Origin: Muscardinus avellanarius
Lineage: Eukaryota; Chordata; Mammalia; Rodentia; Gliridae
NCBI GenBank assembly: GCA_963383645.1
Contig: OY726559.1
Span: 115,874,441-115,938,440 of the forward strand
Length of the DNA: 64,000 nucleotides
Reading direction: 5' to 3'
A model generated the notes under the pieces. That model was given only the letters and a program-made list of their open reading frames with translations, was not told the DNA's origin and ran no database searches. Within the stretch, counting starts at the first letter, position 1, and each line of letters begins with the position of its first letter. Both the position numbers and the translations under genes were made by a program. This document shows positions 44,843-56,554 of this stretch, one piece after another.

Positions 44843-45034
44843 TTTTCATTTTTTAGTTTTTTTTATGTTTGAACCCAGGGGTGCTCTACCACTGAGCTAC
44901 AGGCCCAGCCCTTTTATTTTATTTTTATTTTGAGATAGGATTTTTAAATTGCCTGGGCTGCCCTTGGACTTGCAACCCTCCTGCCTCATCCTCTGGAGTG
45001 GCTATGGCTACAGGTGTGCACCTCTGCACCTGGC
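44843..45034 (-). mobile_element. B1-ID SINE in L1
   Basis: Antisense dimer, diverged. Confidence 0.85.
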
Positions 45035-45662
45035 AACACACCTGTTTTGTATCTATTCATCCATTGATAGACCTTCTGAGTTGTTTTGATGTCTTGGCTG
45101 TTGTGAGTAATGCCGCCTTGAATATGAAAATATCACTTTGAGATCCCGATTGAGATTCTTTTGGTGGTAAACTCAGATGTGGGGTTCCTGGATCTAGTGG
45201 TTCTATTTTTAAACTTTTCTAGGAACCTCTATACTTTTTTCTCCATACCGGCTGAATGGTTTTACATTCCCGTTAAAGGTGTATAGAGCTTCCAACATCT
45301 CCATATTCTTGCCAATACTTGTTTGTTAATGATAGCCACTCTCACAGATGTGAGGTGATCTCTCGTTGTGATTTGCTTTGGACCTTCCCAACAATTAGAG
45401 GTGTTGAGCATTTTTTATATACAAGATGGCCAATGGTATGGCTTCTTTGGAGAACTGTCTATGAATTTATTATTTATTATTGCTACTGGGTTGCAGGAGT
45501 TCCTTATATGTTTTGGATATTACTCCTCTAACAGATGTATGATTTGCTTTTTTTCTCATTCTGTGAATTGTCTTTTCTCTGCTGATTGTTTCGTTTGCTG
45601 TGTAATTTGTTTTTAGTTTGATGAAATAAGACAAATCTCATGTGCTGTAAGACTTAATACTG

Positions 45663-45783
45663 AATGGGGTGGGGACTGGGTAGGGGCTAACTGGGTGATG
45701 TGTGCATGTATGTCTACACAAGATTTTTTTTTAATCCCCCTATGATGTCTGAATACAATGGACCAATAAAATTTTTTTAAAAA
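45663..45783 (+). mobile_element. Short retroposon, second copy of the 21-kb family
   Basis: Flanks aagacttaatactg (45649-45662) and aagacttaatattg (45784-45797). Ends aatacaatggaccaataaaa plus A tail, like the element at 21.5 kb. Confidence 0.7.
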
Positions 45784-45860
45784 AAGACTTAATATTGTTA
45801 AAATGTTCACAATACCCCAAAACAATCTACAGAGTTATTGGGATTTCCTATCAAAATCCC

Positions 45861-45988
45861 TGTGGCGGTGGGGAGGGCACCCAGAGCTGTGTTCATGTAT
45901 TTTTCTGACACTCTATACCCCAATATGATTTAAAATTACAATGCAATAAATAAACAAATGAACCACTATGATGATGTTATATACTTTT
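45861..45988 (+). mobile_element. Short retroposon, third copy of the family
   Basis: Flanked by aaaatccc on both sides; removing it restores continuous L1 ORF2 sequence. Its end attacaatgcaataaataaa resembles the other two. Confidence 0.55.
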
Positions 45989-46421
45989 AAAAATCCCAAT
46001 GACGAGTTTACAGACATAGAAAAACCATCTTAAGATGCGTGAGCAACTACGTTAGACCCCCAAATAGCCAAAGTAATGGGAAAAGGTGGAGGCACCACGC
46101 TCCCTTGTTTCAAACTACAGTATGAAGTTAAAAGGAATTGAAAGTGTGATATTGGCACTAAAAACAGGCACATAGACCACTGGAACAGACAGCCGGGAAG
46201 TAAGGCCACACATGTATGATTGACTGACCTTTGCTAAGAGTATCACAAATACCTGAGTAGACAAGGAAGTCATTTTAAAAAATGGTGTCAGGGAGACTGG
46301 GTATCTACTTGATATCCAGAACAAAACTGGATCCTTATCTTACCTTACATACAAAAATCAACTAAAAACATGTACAAAAGATTTGAAGATGTAAGACCAG
46401 AAAGTTTAAAACTCCTAGCAG

Positions 46422-46660
46422 AGCCGGGCATGGTGGTGCACGCTTGTAATCCCAGCATTTGGGAGGCTGATACAGGAACATCAGGGTTCGAGGACAGCCT
46501 CAGTTACTTAGTGAGGCCCTCTACAACTTAGTGAGACCCTGATTCAAAATAAAAAGTAAAAAAATAGGGCAGGGGATGTAGCTCGGAGGTCAAATGCCCC
46601 TGGGTTCCATCCCCAGACCCGCAAAAACAAAACAAAACAAAAGCAACAACAACAACTACA
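46422..46660 (+). mobile_element. B1-ID SINE in L1, 11-bp duplication
   Basis: Direct repeats aaaactcctag at 46408-46418 and 46661-46671; tail of (CAA)n/(AAAAC)n type. Confidence 0.93.
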
Positions 46661-46760
46661 AAAACTCCTAGTTGAAGACACAGGGCAGAATGCTCCCCTA
46701 CACAATTCCTTGAATATGAGACCAAAAGCACAAAGTCACAAAAGTAAAAGTAGACAAGGG

Positions 46761-46948
46761 GAGCCAGGTGCGGTGAAGCGCGCCAGAATGTAAGCCCTGT
46801 ACTTAGGGGGCTGAGACGGGAGGATCGCAGGTTCCAGGACAGCTCCAGCAATATAGTGACACTTTCAGCACCTTAACGCGATCCAGTTTCAAAATAAATA
46901 GAACAGGGCTGGGGGTTGTACCACCACCACCACCACCACCACCACCAC
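46761..46948 (+). mobile_element. B1-ID SINE truncated, with (CCA)n
   Basis: Plus-strand dimer whose ID half is cut after ggctgggggttgta and replaced by (CCA)n at 46,920-46,948. Confidence 0.8.
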
Positions 46949-47545
46949 AACACACATATACGCAAATAAGACTACATCTCAGTAGCCACTTTCTGGGCCC
47001 AGAGGATAGAAGGTACACGCTAAAGGCCTGAGCAGTCTCTTTTCTCTCAAAGCTTACATCCTAGTGGGGAAAGATAGATGATAAACACATATGCAACCAC
47101 TAACATATAAAACAAGTAAGTAAAAAATATAACTCAGGTAAGCAACGAGGGCTGTGAAAAACTACAGCATGGTGAGGTGTAAGTAGGAGGGTAGGAAGCC
47201 CCCCTGCGAGGCAGAGGCGTGGATGTTGGGCCTGGGTGAGACCAAGGTGGCTTCCACAGGTCTGTGGATGGAGGCAGCGGAAGAAAAGGCTGAAATGCTG
47301 TTGCAGTGTGTCCAATGTGCGCCCTATGACCAGTGCACAGTGACGGGGAGGAGCAGGCAACTTGAGAAAGCCAGACCCGACAGCAGCGCTGGCCTGGGCT
47401 TACCCTGAGAAAGGTCATGCAATTGTTCTTAAAAGCTGGGCTGAGCCAAGGCCCCTGGCTTCTCCATCACCTCCGATCATTCTAAGAGCCCGGTGAGGGG
47501 AGTAGGATACTACTTTTTATTTTAAATTCAACCAAGAAGAAGCCG
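46949..47545. other. Gene-free unique stretch
   Basis: Nothing recognised. Confidence 0.3.
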
Positions 47546-47550
47546 CTCAG

Positions 47551-47742
47551 CTGGGCGTGGTGGTGCACACTTGTAATTCCAGCATTTGGGAGGCTGAGAC
47601 AGGAGGATCGCAGGTTCTCAGACAGCCACAGCTACTTAATGAGGCCCTCCGCAACTCAGTGAGACCCTGTTTACATATAAAGAATAAAAAATCGGGCTGG
47701 GGTGTAGCTCGGAGGTGGAGTGCCCCTGGGTTCCATCCCTAG

Positions 47743-47745
<3 letters not shown>
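47551..47745 (+). mobile_element. B1-ID SINE with purine tail
   Basis: Plus-strand long-type dimer; flanks aagaagaagcc on both sides of SINE plus array suggest the array grew from the tail. Confidence 0.88.
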
Positions 47746-47816
<71 letters not shown>

Positions 47817-47926
47817 GAAAAAGAAGAAGAGGAAGAAGAAGGAGGAGGAGGAGGAGGAAGAGAAGAAGAAGAAGAAGAAGAAGAAGAAGAAGAAGAAGAA
47901 GAAGAAGAAGAAGAAGAAGAAGAAGC
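47746..47926 (+). repeat. (GA)n then (GAA)n/(GGA)n purine array
   Basis: About 180 bp of pure purine. Open frames in it are artefacts. Confidence 0.97.
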
Positions 47927-48585
47927 CACTTTTTAGTAAGAGCATCGCTCCTACATGCTACTGCTTGTCAAGTGCAGATTGTCCTGTGTGGTGGCATTTC
48001 TAGAAAAGTGGCTCACCTTACAAAGCGTGCGTTTCTCTGTTCTGAGCACACACTCCCATGGGAGAAGCCGGTGCCTGTAGCCAGAGGGCCTCTTGCTCCC
48101 CCCGGGAGAGCCCAGGCCTTAGCTTGCCCTAGTGAAGCCCCAACTTCACCTTCATCTGTTCATCCCAGCGCTGCTGCCCCTGCATAGAGTCCCTGCTTCC
48201 CTGCTATCCAGGGAGGGTTCACTCTGGGCTGGAAATCACATCTGTCACTTCATTCCCAGTTCCCCCATGCCTATCGCAGGAGACTGGCAGAAAAATGCAA
48301 CAGGTCCATAATGGTTTTCAGCCCTGGCAGCCTTCCCATTTTATCAATCTCAGTTCCCCACACCAGCTAAAATGAAACCATAGATTCCAGCCACATCTGC
48401 AGGGGTTGCCAGACTTTGATTCTCTCTGGATCCCTGCTTGGCTCCTTGGGTCTCCATTCCCTGGTACCCATTCTTCAAAACCCCTCTTCCCTGTGGGGAA
48501 GACATTGAGAGGGTGCCCTGCCCCTCCCGTTGGCTTTCCCATCACAGAGACCTCAAACCATTCTATGGGCGTGGTCCTCTGACGC
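47927..48585. other. Gene-free unique stretch
   Basis: Nothing recognised. Confidence 0.3.
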
Positions 48586-48589
48586 CAGA

Positions 48590-48790
48590 CATAACTGGGC
48601 TTAAATCTCAGTGAGTAACTGAGTGACCTTGAGCAAGAAACTTGACCCCTCTGAACCTCGGCGGCCTTGCCCATCAGGTGAGGATAATCGCACCTCTGTC
48701 ATGGGGTTACTGAGCTGGGTTCATGGGAAGCCTGTAACATATGAGTAACCTACTGCCAGTGCTTAAAACTGGCGGCTGTAATTGCTGGCC
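48590..48790 (+). mobile_element. MIR SINE
   Basis: Sense MIR: ctgagtgaccttgagcaag, ctctgaacctcggcggc, aggtgaggataatcgcacc in order. Confidence 0.75.
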
Positions 48791-49013
48791 GTCATTTTTG
48801 CACCAGTCTTATACTTGCTCTGACTCCTTCAGGGCCCTATTATCACCGTGTCCATGGAGGCTTCCCATACAAAATTTATATTTCCCAATTCTGCCTTGAG
48901 GAAGCTTCCTTGGGCACAGCCCTTCTCTTTTAGTCCTGCAATTCTACATGACGGCCACTAGAGGGCAGAAAAGGACCACAGGCACATTTAAAGATTGCCC
49001 TGCCATTTAAAAA

Positions 49014-49232
49014 AAAATTTTTTTTAAATTTTTTTGTGGGTCTGGGAATGAAACCCAGGGGCATTCTACCTCCGAGCCACACCCCGAGCACTATTTTTTA
49101 ATTCTTTCTTTTGAAACAGGGTCTCACTGAGTTGCAAAGGGCCTAAGTAGCTGAGGCTGTCCACAAACCGTGATCCTCCTGTCTTAGCCTCCCAAATGCT
49201 GGGATTACAACCATGCACCACCATGCCGGGCT
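49014..49232 (-). mobile_element. B1-ID SINE
   Basis: Antisense dimer. Confidence 0.88.
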
Positions 49233-49399
49233 AGGCCCTCCATCCTGAATGTGCTTCCTTTTGCTAGTTTAGACCAGTCGTGGCTGGCCATGGTTGCTTC
49301 TTGTTCAAACAGAATCCTCTTTCCTTTGTGCCAATATAATATATGAAACAAGTTCAATCGTGGTAGTCCTCTGGGGAAGGCTGTCTCATTTTCCAACCG

Positions 49400-51640
49400 T
49401 TTGCTTCAGCTGATTATTCATCAGAATTATCTAGGATTTGATAATACCCTTTATTGTTTTATATTGAATGGGTTATATTAAATGGGAAATGCAAAATGTA
49501 GCAGGTCGGGGCCACAGGTCCACCTTCGCTATTCTAGTATTGATGTTTTCTATTGTATTTTAAATTTTGACTAGTGTATTTTTCAGCTCAAGGATGTCTA
49601 TTCTTTCCAGCTTTTACATCTTTCTACTAGGTTTCCCTGGCAGTGTACTGAATTATTTTTCTATAATCTCTTAAAGCTTGTTGGCTTTCATTGAAATAGC
49701 TGTTTTAAATCTTCTGTCTAAGCCGGGCATGGTGGTGCAAATTTGTAATCCCAGCACTTTGGAGGCTGAGACGGGAGGATTGACAGGTTCGAAGCCAGCC
49801 TCAGCTACTTAGTGAGGCTCTCAGCAACTTAGTGAGACCCTGTTTCCAAATAAAATAGAAAATAGGTCTGGAAGTATAGCCCAGAGGTAGAAGGCCCTTG
49901 GGTTCCATCCCCAGTACCATAAATAAATAAATAAATAAATCCTCCATCCAAGATTTCAGCACAAGTGCTGAGTCATCTGGTCAGTTCTGATGCCTTATTT
50001 TGTTCATTAGATGAGGCCATGCTTCCCTGAAAATTCTGGATATTCACTGGAGTGATGTATTCTGCATATTGAAGGCTATGGTGTTTTTTTCCCCCAGATT
50101 TTACAGTCTGGCGTTTCCCAGAAATCCCAAACTGGCTGCTTATATTAATCTAGTTCTGAGTCACTTCCACAATTTAAGCACTAGATGACACCCTGAGCAC
50201 AGGTTTGCTGAACTTAGCGTGTAGATGTTTCAGTACTAAAGGGGAGCCCAAGCCTAGATCTGCCCGAAATTTGCAGCTGGCGTGCTATTCCCCATGAACT
50301 GAGTAGAGAGAGTAGAGTATCCTGGGAGCCTCTCCCTGGAGCCAGGATAGGCTCAGATGCCTCAGCCTCCATCGCTAGTGTGAGATCAGGCTCTGCAGAA
50401 TTGCACCTGGCTATGGGCAGGCTTAGCTTGGATGAACCAGCCCATGACTATCTCAGGCCTTTGGCCATCAACTCAACACAACAGAGTCACGCTCTGAACC
50501 CGCACCTCTCTGAGTGTAGCCGTGGTGAGGGCCAAGTTTCCTGTGCGGTGGGTTGCCACTGCCGACCTGGACTCCTGCCTCAGAAGTGCTGCGGTCAGCC
50601 ACGGCGAAGCTGGCTGGAATAGACATCACCGGAGAGGGCTTTTGGCCTCACCTGGCACCTGGGCTGTTTTAGAGGCTCTGTCTCAGGCAGATCTGGAGCT
50701 GGGGGTCATTTGTGTAACAGGGGCTATCAGAGTCACCCCTGAGAGAAAAAGTGGGGGTATTTAGGTAGCTGGAGTCTTGGGGGTGGGGCTAGCAAAAGGA
50801 GAATGCCAGTCCTCTCGGGACATCTGGATCTGTGCCACGATATCTTGTTCTTTGTGGATATCTGCAATCTGCCCCATCTCAGCTTCTGACTTCGGGGTTC
50901 CGCTTCTTGTCCCAGCTTCAGAGTCCCGTGAGGGGAAGAGGAGGGACCCGACCTATCAAATCGGCCAGGGTTGGGTTTCACCAGGGTGGCACTGAGTTCC
51001 AATGCACAGTTCCTTGCATATTGTCCTGACCGTGGGATCTTGCTCTGGGCTGTGCTGCCCGGTGGTGAAGGATGCTGGTGAAGGTCTTGAGTCCCTTGGC
51101 TTCCAGGTGTGATGCTAAGCTGGGTACCACTTGAGTCTCAAATCTGCAAAGGGCACCCCTGCAGCTGGTGATGTTGCAGGCTAAACATGCATTCCTGGCC
51201 AGGCCTAGGGCTCTACCTGTTAGCACCACCCTGTGATAGCTGTGATGCCCAGTGTCACAGGGAAGGTGGTGGAGATAGCCTCTCGGTCACCAAGGCTGGT
51301 GACAAGCTAGGTTGCTCCTGTGTCTCACAGCCGCCAGGGGAACCCCTCAGCAACTCGAGGCTGGCAGTGATGCAGGCCAGAGCTTGAGTGTGGCGCACTG
51401 GTGTCCCTGCCTGACGCCAGGGCAGTTCTGGGAGCTCCGCCTGTAAGTTCTGGGCCTGGGTCTAGGGGCCTTTGTTTTCTGCCTGGCACTAGGTCTCCCT
51501 TGGTAATTCTAGCACTGAGCTCCGAGGCCAAGTCCCTGGAAGGTAGATGCTTCCTCTCCCTCCAGCCACCCAAGGCTGGGGGCCAGGTGGAGGCAGTGAT
51601 CCTTTGGCTAATGCAGTTCCAGGCTCAGTCCTGGGGCCCA
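49400..51640. other. Long unassigned block, possibly old L1/ERV-derived
   Basis: Apart from the SINE at 49,722-49,940, 2.2 kb of sequence resembling no SINE, MIR or L2. The style of 49,550-49,710 (cagctcaaggatgtctattc..., gaaatagctgttttaaa) recalls antisense 5' parts of old L1-like elements. No coding pattern that I trust. Confidence 0.25.
49722..49940 (+). mobile_element. B1-ID SINE
   Basis: Plus-strand dimer with (AAAT)n tail; flanks aaatcttctgtcta / aaatcctccatcca show a diverged duplication. Confidence 0.88.
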
Positions 51641-51648
51641 GCTAAAGC

Positions 51649-51654
<6 letters not shown>

Positions 51655-51742
<88 letters not shown>
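51655..51742 (+). repeat. (CT)n(GT)n compound microsatellite
   Basis: About 24 CT then 20 GT units, in the A-tail position of the next SINE. Confidence 0.97.
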
Positions 51743-51744
<2 letters not shown>

Positions 51745-51937
51745 TGCTGGGGATCGAACTTGGGCATTCAACCTCGAGCTATATCCTTAGCCCGATTTTT
51801 TATTCTTTATTTTGAAACGGTCTCACTAAGTAGCAGAGGGCCTCACTAAATAGTTGAGGCTGTCTGCAAACCTGCAATCCTCCTGTCTCAGCCTCCCAAG
51901 TACTGGGATTGCAAGTGTGCGCCCCAACGCCCAGCTG
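51743..51937 (-). mobile_element. B1-ID SINE
   Basis: Antisense dimer; direct repeats aagcaattct at 51645-51654 and 51938-51947 enclose SINE plus microsatellite. Confidence 0.92.
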
Positions 51938-51947
51938 AAGCAATTCT

Positions 51948-52365
51948 TGAATTTAGAATGGGATCACAGAGCAGACAGGATGGACCCAGAGCAGCTTGTG
52001 ATGCACAAAGAAAAGAAGAACTGACAATGAACCAAACACGACTGGAACAAGGAAAATACACACAAAAATAAGTACAGCAGAAACTGTTTAAAAAATAATA
52101 AAACCCCGTACAGGAGGAGGTAGGCCAGAGAACACAGGGCTGACCGAGAGAACTTGCAATGGCCCAAACCAGGATGATTTGAGCGACAAAAATAAAGTCC
52201 TGTTGGAGTACAGGCCTAAGTGTAAAATAAATGGCCATGAGCCCGTACTGATGTAAATAAATGAGTGATAAATATGCAAATGAAAATTTGCATATGTAAA
52301 TATCAAATGATTTTTGTGCATACTCCACCCTCAATGATGGGCAGCTTTGCTCCCCATTTTTAAAA
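51948..52365. other. Gene-free stretch
   Basis: Nothing recognised. Confidence 0.3.
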
Positions 52366-52366
52366 A

Positions 52367-52806
52367 GAGGTACTGGTTTTGAACTCAGAAGCATTCTTCC
52401 TCTGAGCTATACTTCCGGTCCCAATTTTTTATTTTATTTTATTTTATTTTATTTTATTTTATTTTATTTTATTTGCGGTAACGGGAATGGAACCCGGGGG
52501 CATTCCCTCCAAGCTACACCCTCAGCCCTATTTTTTATTCTTTATTTTGAAACAGGGTCTCACTGAGTTGCAAAGGGCATCACTAAGTAGCTGAGGCTGT
52601 CTTCAAACCGTGATCCTCCTGGCTCTGCCTCCCAAGTGCTGGGATTACAAGCGTGCTCCATCACGTCTGGCTTCCCATTTTATTTTGAAACAAGGTCTTG
52701 CTAAGTTGCTAAGGGCCTTGCTAAGTTGCTGAGGCTAGCCCGAACCTGTGATCCTCCTGACCTCGCCACCCAAGTACTGGGCTTACAGGCATGTGCCACC
52801 ACACCC
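52367..52806 (-). mobile_element. Two nested antisense B1-ID SINEs
   Basis: Outer copy 52367-52430 and 52674-52806; inner copy ~52,473-52,673, whose tail is a (TTTTA)n array at 52,431-52,472. Confidence 0.85.
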
Positions 52807-53278
52807 ACTTTTTAACCGTGAGCATTGCACAGTGACTTCCTTTCAGACTGCAGTCTAAGCATGGGGCTGGGGTAGTGAGGAGGGAAACTTTGTAGCAAAA
52901 GGGCCAGACACACAGGACACACACTCTCTCAGCCGAGTGGAGTGATCGAAGGTAATATCAGACATGGGGAGTCAGGCTGGAGAGTGTATGGATTTTGTAT
53001 GACACAATGAAATAACACTTCCCTTCTCTGGTCTTCCTAAAAATCTATATCTCAGTTGAAACAAGAGACTAAAAAAATCAGACAAACCCAGTAGGGGGGT
53101 ATTCTATAAAATATCTGATTAGCACCCCTCAAAGATGTTCAGAGCATCCGAAGCAAGGAATGCCCGAGAGACTGATACGGTCAGGAGGAGCCTCAGGCGA
53201 CAGCTCAGTGGCCTGTGATGTCCTAGAAGGGAGGACCAGTGAAATAGCAAATGACCCTCAGCAAAAGTGTGGAGTTCT
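52807..53278. other. Gene-free unique stretch
   Basis: Nothing recognised. Confidence 0.3.
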
Positions 53279-53280
53279 GA

Positions 53281-53450
53281 GCCGGGCCTTTGGAAGCTGA
53301 GACAGGAAGATCGCAGGTTCAAGGCCAGCCTTAGCAACTTAGTGAGCCCCCCCGCAACTTAGCGGGACTCTGTTTCAAAATAAAAAAGTAAAATAGGGCT
53401 GGAGGTATAACTCACACATAGAATGCCCTTGAGTTCAAGTCACAGCACTA

Positions 53451-53503
<53 letters not shown>

Positions 53504-53505
53504 TG
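53281..53505 (+). mobile_element. B1-ID SINE, 5' part deleted, with (GT)n tail
   Basis: The SINE body (53281-53452) lacks much of the B1 start; (GT)n at 53,453-53,505. Confidence 0.8.
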
Positions 53506-53601
53506 GTGGGGGAAGGGGTAGGGAATTCTGAACGCACCATGAACTTGAGTTAATGATAAGGTATCAGTATTGCTTTGTTAAATGTAAGAAATGTGCTGTA
53601 T

Positions 53602-53660
53602 GGGGCTGCGGGTGTAGCTGACATGTGTGAGGCCCTGGTTTCTACCCCACACATCACAAA
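53602..53660 (+). mobile_element. ID-like half without B1
   Basis: ggggctgcgggtgtagctgac ... gaggccctggtttc resembles a lone tRNA-type ID half with A-rich tail. Confidence 0.5.
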
Positions 53661-54150
53661 CAACAACACCACGATGTCTTACTAATGGCAGATGTTAACA
53701 AGGAGGAGTCCGGATGTGTGCTATATGGGACTCTGTACAATGTCCAAAATTGTCCCCCACACTACAGTCTATTGAAATAACCTAAGACGTCAAAGGACGC
53801 CCACACATCTGGGTGCTTCTGGGTGCTTCTTCCTCTGGCCCAGTCTTCCAACCATGTCCCACTTGGACCGCTGCTTGAATCTCCCCTCTCACATCTAAGG
53901 ACTGACAAGCACCAGCCCAGGGAGCGACTGCTCAGCGGGGATTTTAGGAACACCTGGTGATGAGCGTGTGAGATGGGGAGCGAGAGAGGCCAGCTGAGAA
54001 GCTCTTCCGTGGCCTGGGTTTCCGTGGCCTGGGTGAGACGCCGCCCCAGCCTGGGCTCCGGAGGTGTTGGGAGGAACTTCAGGGACTTAGTGACCTGGGA
54101 GAAAGGAAACCTAAGACAGAAACCTGGTAAGTTTCACTTGAGGAATAAAG
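53661..54150. other. Gene-free unique stretch
   Basis: Includes a 10-bp tandem duplication (tgggtgcttc) at 53,810-53,829. Nothing else recognised. Confidence 0.3.
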
Positions 54151-54152
54151 AA

Positions 54153-54509
54153 TTCTTTTTTTTTTTTTTTTTTTTTTTGGTACTGGGGATGGAACCCAGG
54201 GGCATTCCACCTCCGAGCTACACCCCCTGCCCTATTTTTTATTCTTTATTTTGAAACAGGGTCTCACTGAGTTGCAGAGGGCCTCACTAAGTAGCTGAGG
54301 CTGGCTGTGATCCCTGATCCTCTGGTCTCAGCCTCTCGAATGCTGGGATTACAAGTGTGTGCCACAACGCCCGGCTCCAGCTTAATAAACAGGGTCTCTC
54401 TGAGTTGCAGAGGGCCTCACTAAGTAGCTGAGGCTGTTTGTGAACCGTGATCCTCTGGTCTCAGCCTCCCGAATGCTGGGATTACAAGCGCGCGCCACCA
54501 CGCCCGGCT
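54153..54509 (-). mobile_element. B1-ID SINE with duplicated B1 half
   Basis: An antisense full dimer (54153-54376) is followed by a second antisense B1 half (54387-54509). Both share unusual bases (gatcctctggtctcagcct), so a local duplication is more likely than a second insertion. Confidence 0.75.
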
Positions 54510-54589
54510 CATCTCACTCAGATCGATCAGGTTTGAGTCCCCAACGAGACTTCAGCAAGGATGTCCCTGGCATACCCTCGTACCAGTGG

Positions 54590-54644
54590 TAAGCCTGTGG
54601 TAGGCCTGTGGTAGGCCTGTGGTAAGCCTGTGGTAAGCCTGTGG
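54590..54644 (+). repeat. 11-bp minisatellite, five units
   Basis: Five head-to-tail taagcctgtgg / taggcctgtgg units. Confidence 0.93.
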
Positions 54645-54851
54645 TAAGCTTTGAATATCTCCAACCTGCCTAAGATGTGGCTCAATGGCTAAAGGCAAGA
54701 GATCTGAAGAGTCACGGGTAGGGCTTGTCCCAGGAAGGAGAGCTCCCCACATCCTGATGTATTGTGGGCACTAAAGGATACAGGAATATTAGGGGCTGGA
54801 GTTAAAGAGCAGGGCGCAGCTGCAATGACTTCTTGTCTGTGTTTCTCCAGC

Positions 54852-55077
<226 letters not shown>

Positions 55078-55246
55078 CTTTTATAGTATCTGAGAGCCCA
55101 ACCTCCACTTCTCTTAATGATGTGTCTCTTTCCCATCAGACACCAGCCCCAGCTGTGTCTCCCCTCCTCTCCTCTCCCCACCTTGTTCAATTCTGCTTCT
55201 ATTCCTTTTCCAACCTCTTCTGTCCAAGTAGGCAGTTCATGACATC

Positions 55247-55459
55247 TTTTTTTTTTTTTGCGGTACTGCAGATGGAACCCAGGGGCCTTCTACCTCCCAG
55301 TTACACCCCTAGCCCTATTTTTTTATTCTTTATTTTGAAACAGGGTCTCACTGAGTTGCAAAGGGTCTCACTAAGTAGCTGAGGCTATCCTCAAACCTCG
55401 ATCTTCCTGTCTCAGCCTCCCTATTGCTGGGATTACAAGCGTGGGCCACCATGCCAGGT
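55247..55459 (-). mobile_element. B1-ID SINE
   Basis: Antisense full-length dimer. Confidence 0.88.
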
Positions 55460-55482
55460 TGACACTTGAAAATCATGAGAGC

Positions 55483-55700
55483 CCAGCTAGGCGGCACAAG
55501 CCTGCAGTCCTGGTACCTGGGAGGCTGAGACAGGAGGGTCTCAAGTACCAGGTCAGTCTCAGCAATTTAGTGAGATCCCCAGAAACCTAGAAAGAACCTG
55601 TCTCAAAAGAAAAAGAAAGTAAATAAATAAAAAGGGCTGGGGAGGAGGAGTGGGGTAGCTTGTAGATACAACACCCCCGGGTTCAAACCCTAGTACCAAG
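55483..55700 (+). mobile_element. B1-ID SINE, diverged
   Basis: Plus-strand dimer, the older partner of an inverted SINE pair with the preceding copy. Confidence 0.8.
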
Positions 55701-56240
55701 AAAGGAAAAAAATAGAAAAAGCAAGTAAGAAAAGAAGAGAAAATCATAAAGACAATTTAGAGGGGAAAAAAAAGCCAAGAAGGAGAGAAAGCCTGAGGAT
55801 GTTTCTGGGGGAATAAACCAAACCCCTAATCTCTGGCATCTTCCCAGGCCCCTTCCCCATGTGAGAAGTTGAATCAGGACAGGCAGTGTAGGGCTGGGCT
55901 CTGCCGTGGGTTAAGCGTGAGGTCTCCAGGGGCAGGTCAGGCAGGATTGGATCTGGTTGGATAGATCACCCAGCAGAATAACTTCTCTCTCTCTCCACTG
56001 CGGGCAAGCAACGCATTTGGATGCATTTGTGAAGTTGTTCAGGTTTGGGCGTGGGTTTTATCTCTTGCCCAGAAGCTGTCAAACATGGCAAGTGGTTTGG
56101 GGTGGGGTAGAATTAAAGAAGGGTCATGATGTTCACCCTTCTTTGGGAATGGGCCAAGAGGGTCAGTGGTGGCCAGTGACCCACACCGAGGTTTTGAAGT
56201 GTTGAGAAAGGAGACAAGCCAAAGAAAAGTACAGGATCCT
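55701..56240. other. Gene-free stretch downstream of IVL
   Basis: Unique sequence; no repeat recognised. Confidence 0.35.
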
Positions 56241-56253
56241 GGGACCTCCAGGA

Positions 56254-56259
56254 TTTATT
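56254..56259 (-). terminator. IVL: IVL poly(A) signal AATAAA
   Basis: AATAAA on the minus strand lies 296 nt after the stop codon, giving a 3'UTR of about 310 nt. No SINE lies between the stop and this signal. Confidence 0.75.
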
Positions 56260-56554
56260 GTATATGACTGTGTAGGCTCACAGATTCCACCGTAATGTTG
56301 GGGGTGAATCAGAGTTGACATATAACCACAATCTCTCAGACTGGGAGTGGGGGTGAGGACCGGGCTCCCTGGAGGTGGGTGTTGGGCAGAACGTCCTCTT
56401 TCCCAGCTCTATACAAGAGACTTGCAGGGGTGGGGGTCAGGTCAGTTCAGAGGAACGACCCCCCAGGGCTAGCAGGAGGCCTGCGGCTGTTCCTCCCTTT
56501 GTGTCAGCCACATCCAGGGGGTGGTGACTCCGTTTTAAGTGCTTACTGCACCTC

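Larger units (their letters stand above)
44455..46760 (-). mobile_element. L1M with 5' inversion (twin-primed), several later insertions
   Basis: Antisense 3'UTR and ORF2 end run from 44455 to about 45640 (cttaacatgagatctg, gcataactgaaact, gtttgactattttagatacc, gttgcaggagttccttatat, tagtttgatg). From about 45,641 to 46,760 the sequence is sense ORF2 from a more 5' part of the gene (aatattgttaaaatg ... agacaagggg). The outer end of the inverted piece and the inner end of the other are nearly adjacent in ORF2, the signature of twin priming. Later insertions: SINEs 44,843-45,034 and 46,422-46,660; retroposons 45,663-45,783 and 45,861-45,988. Confidence 0.7.
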
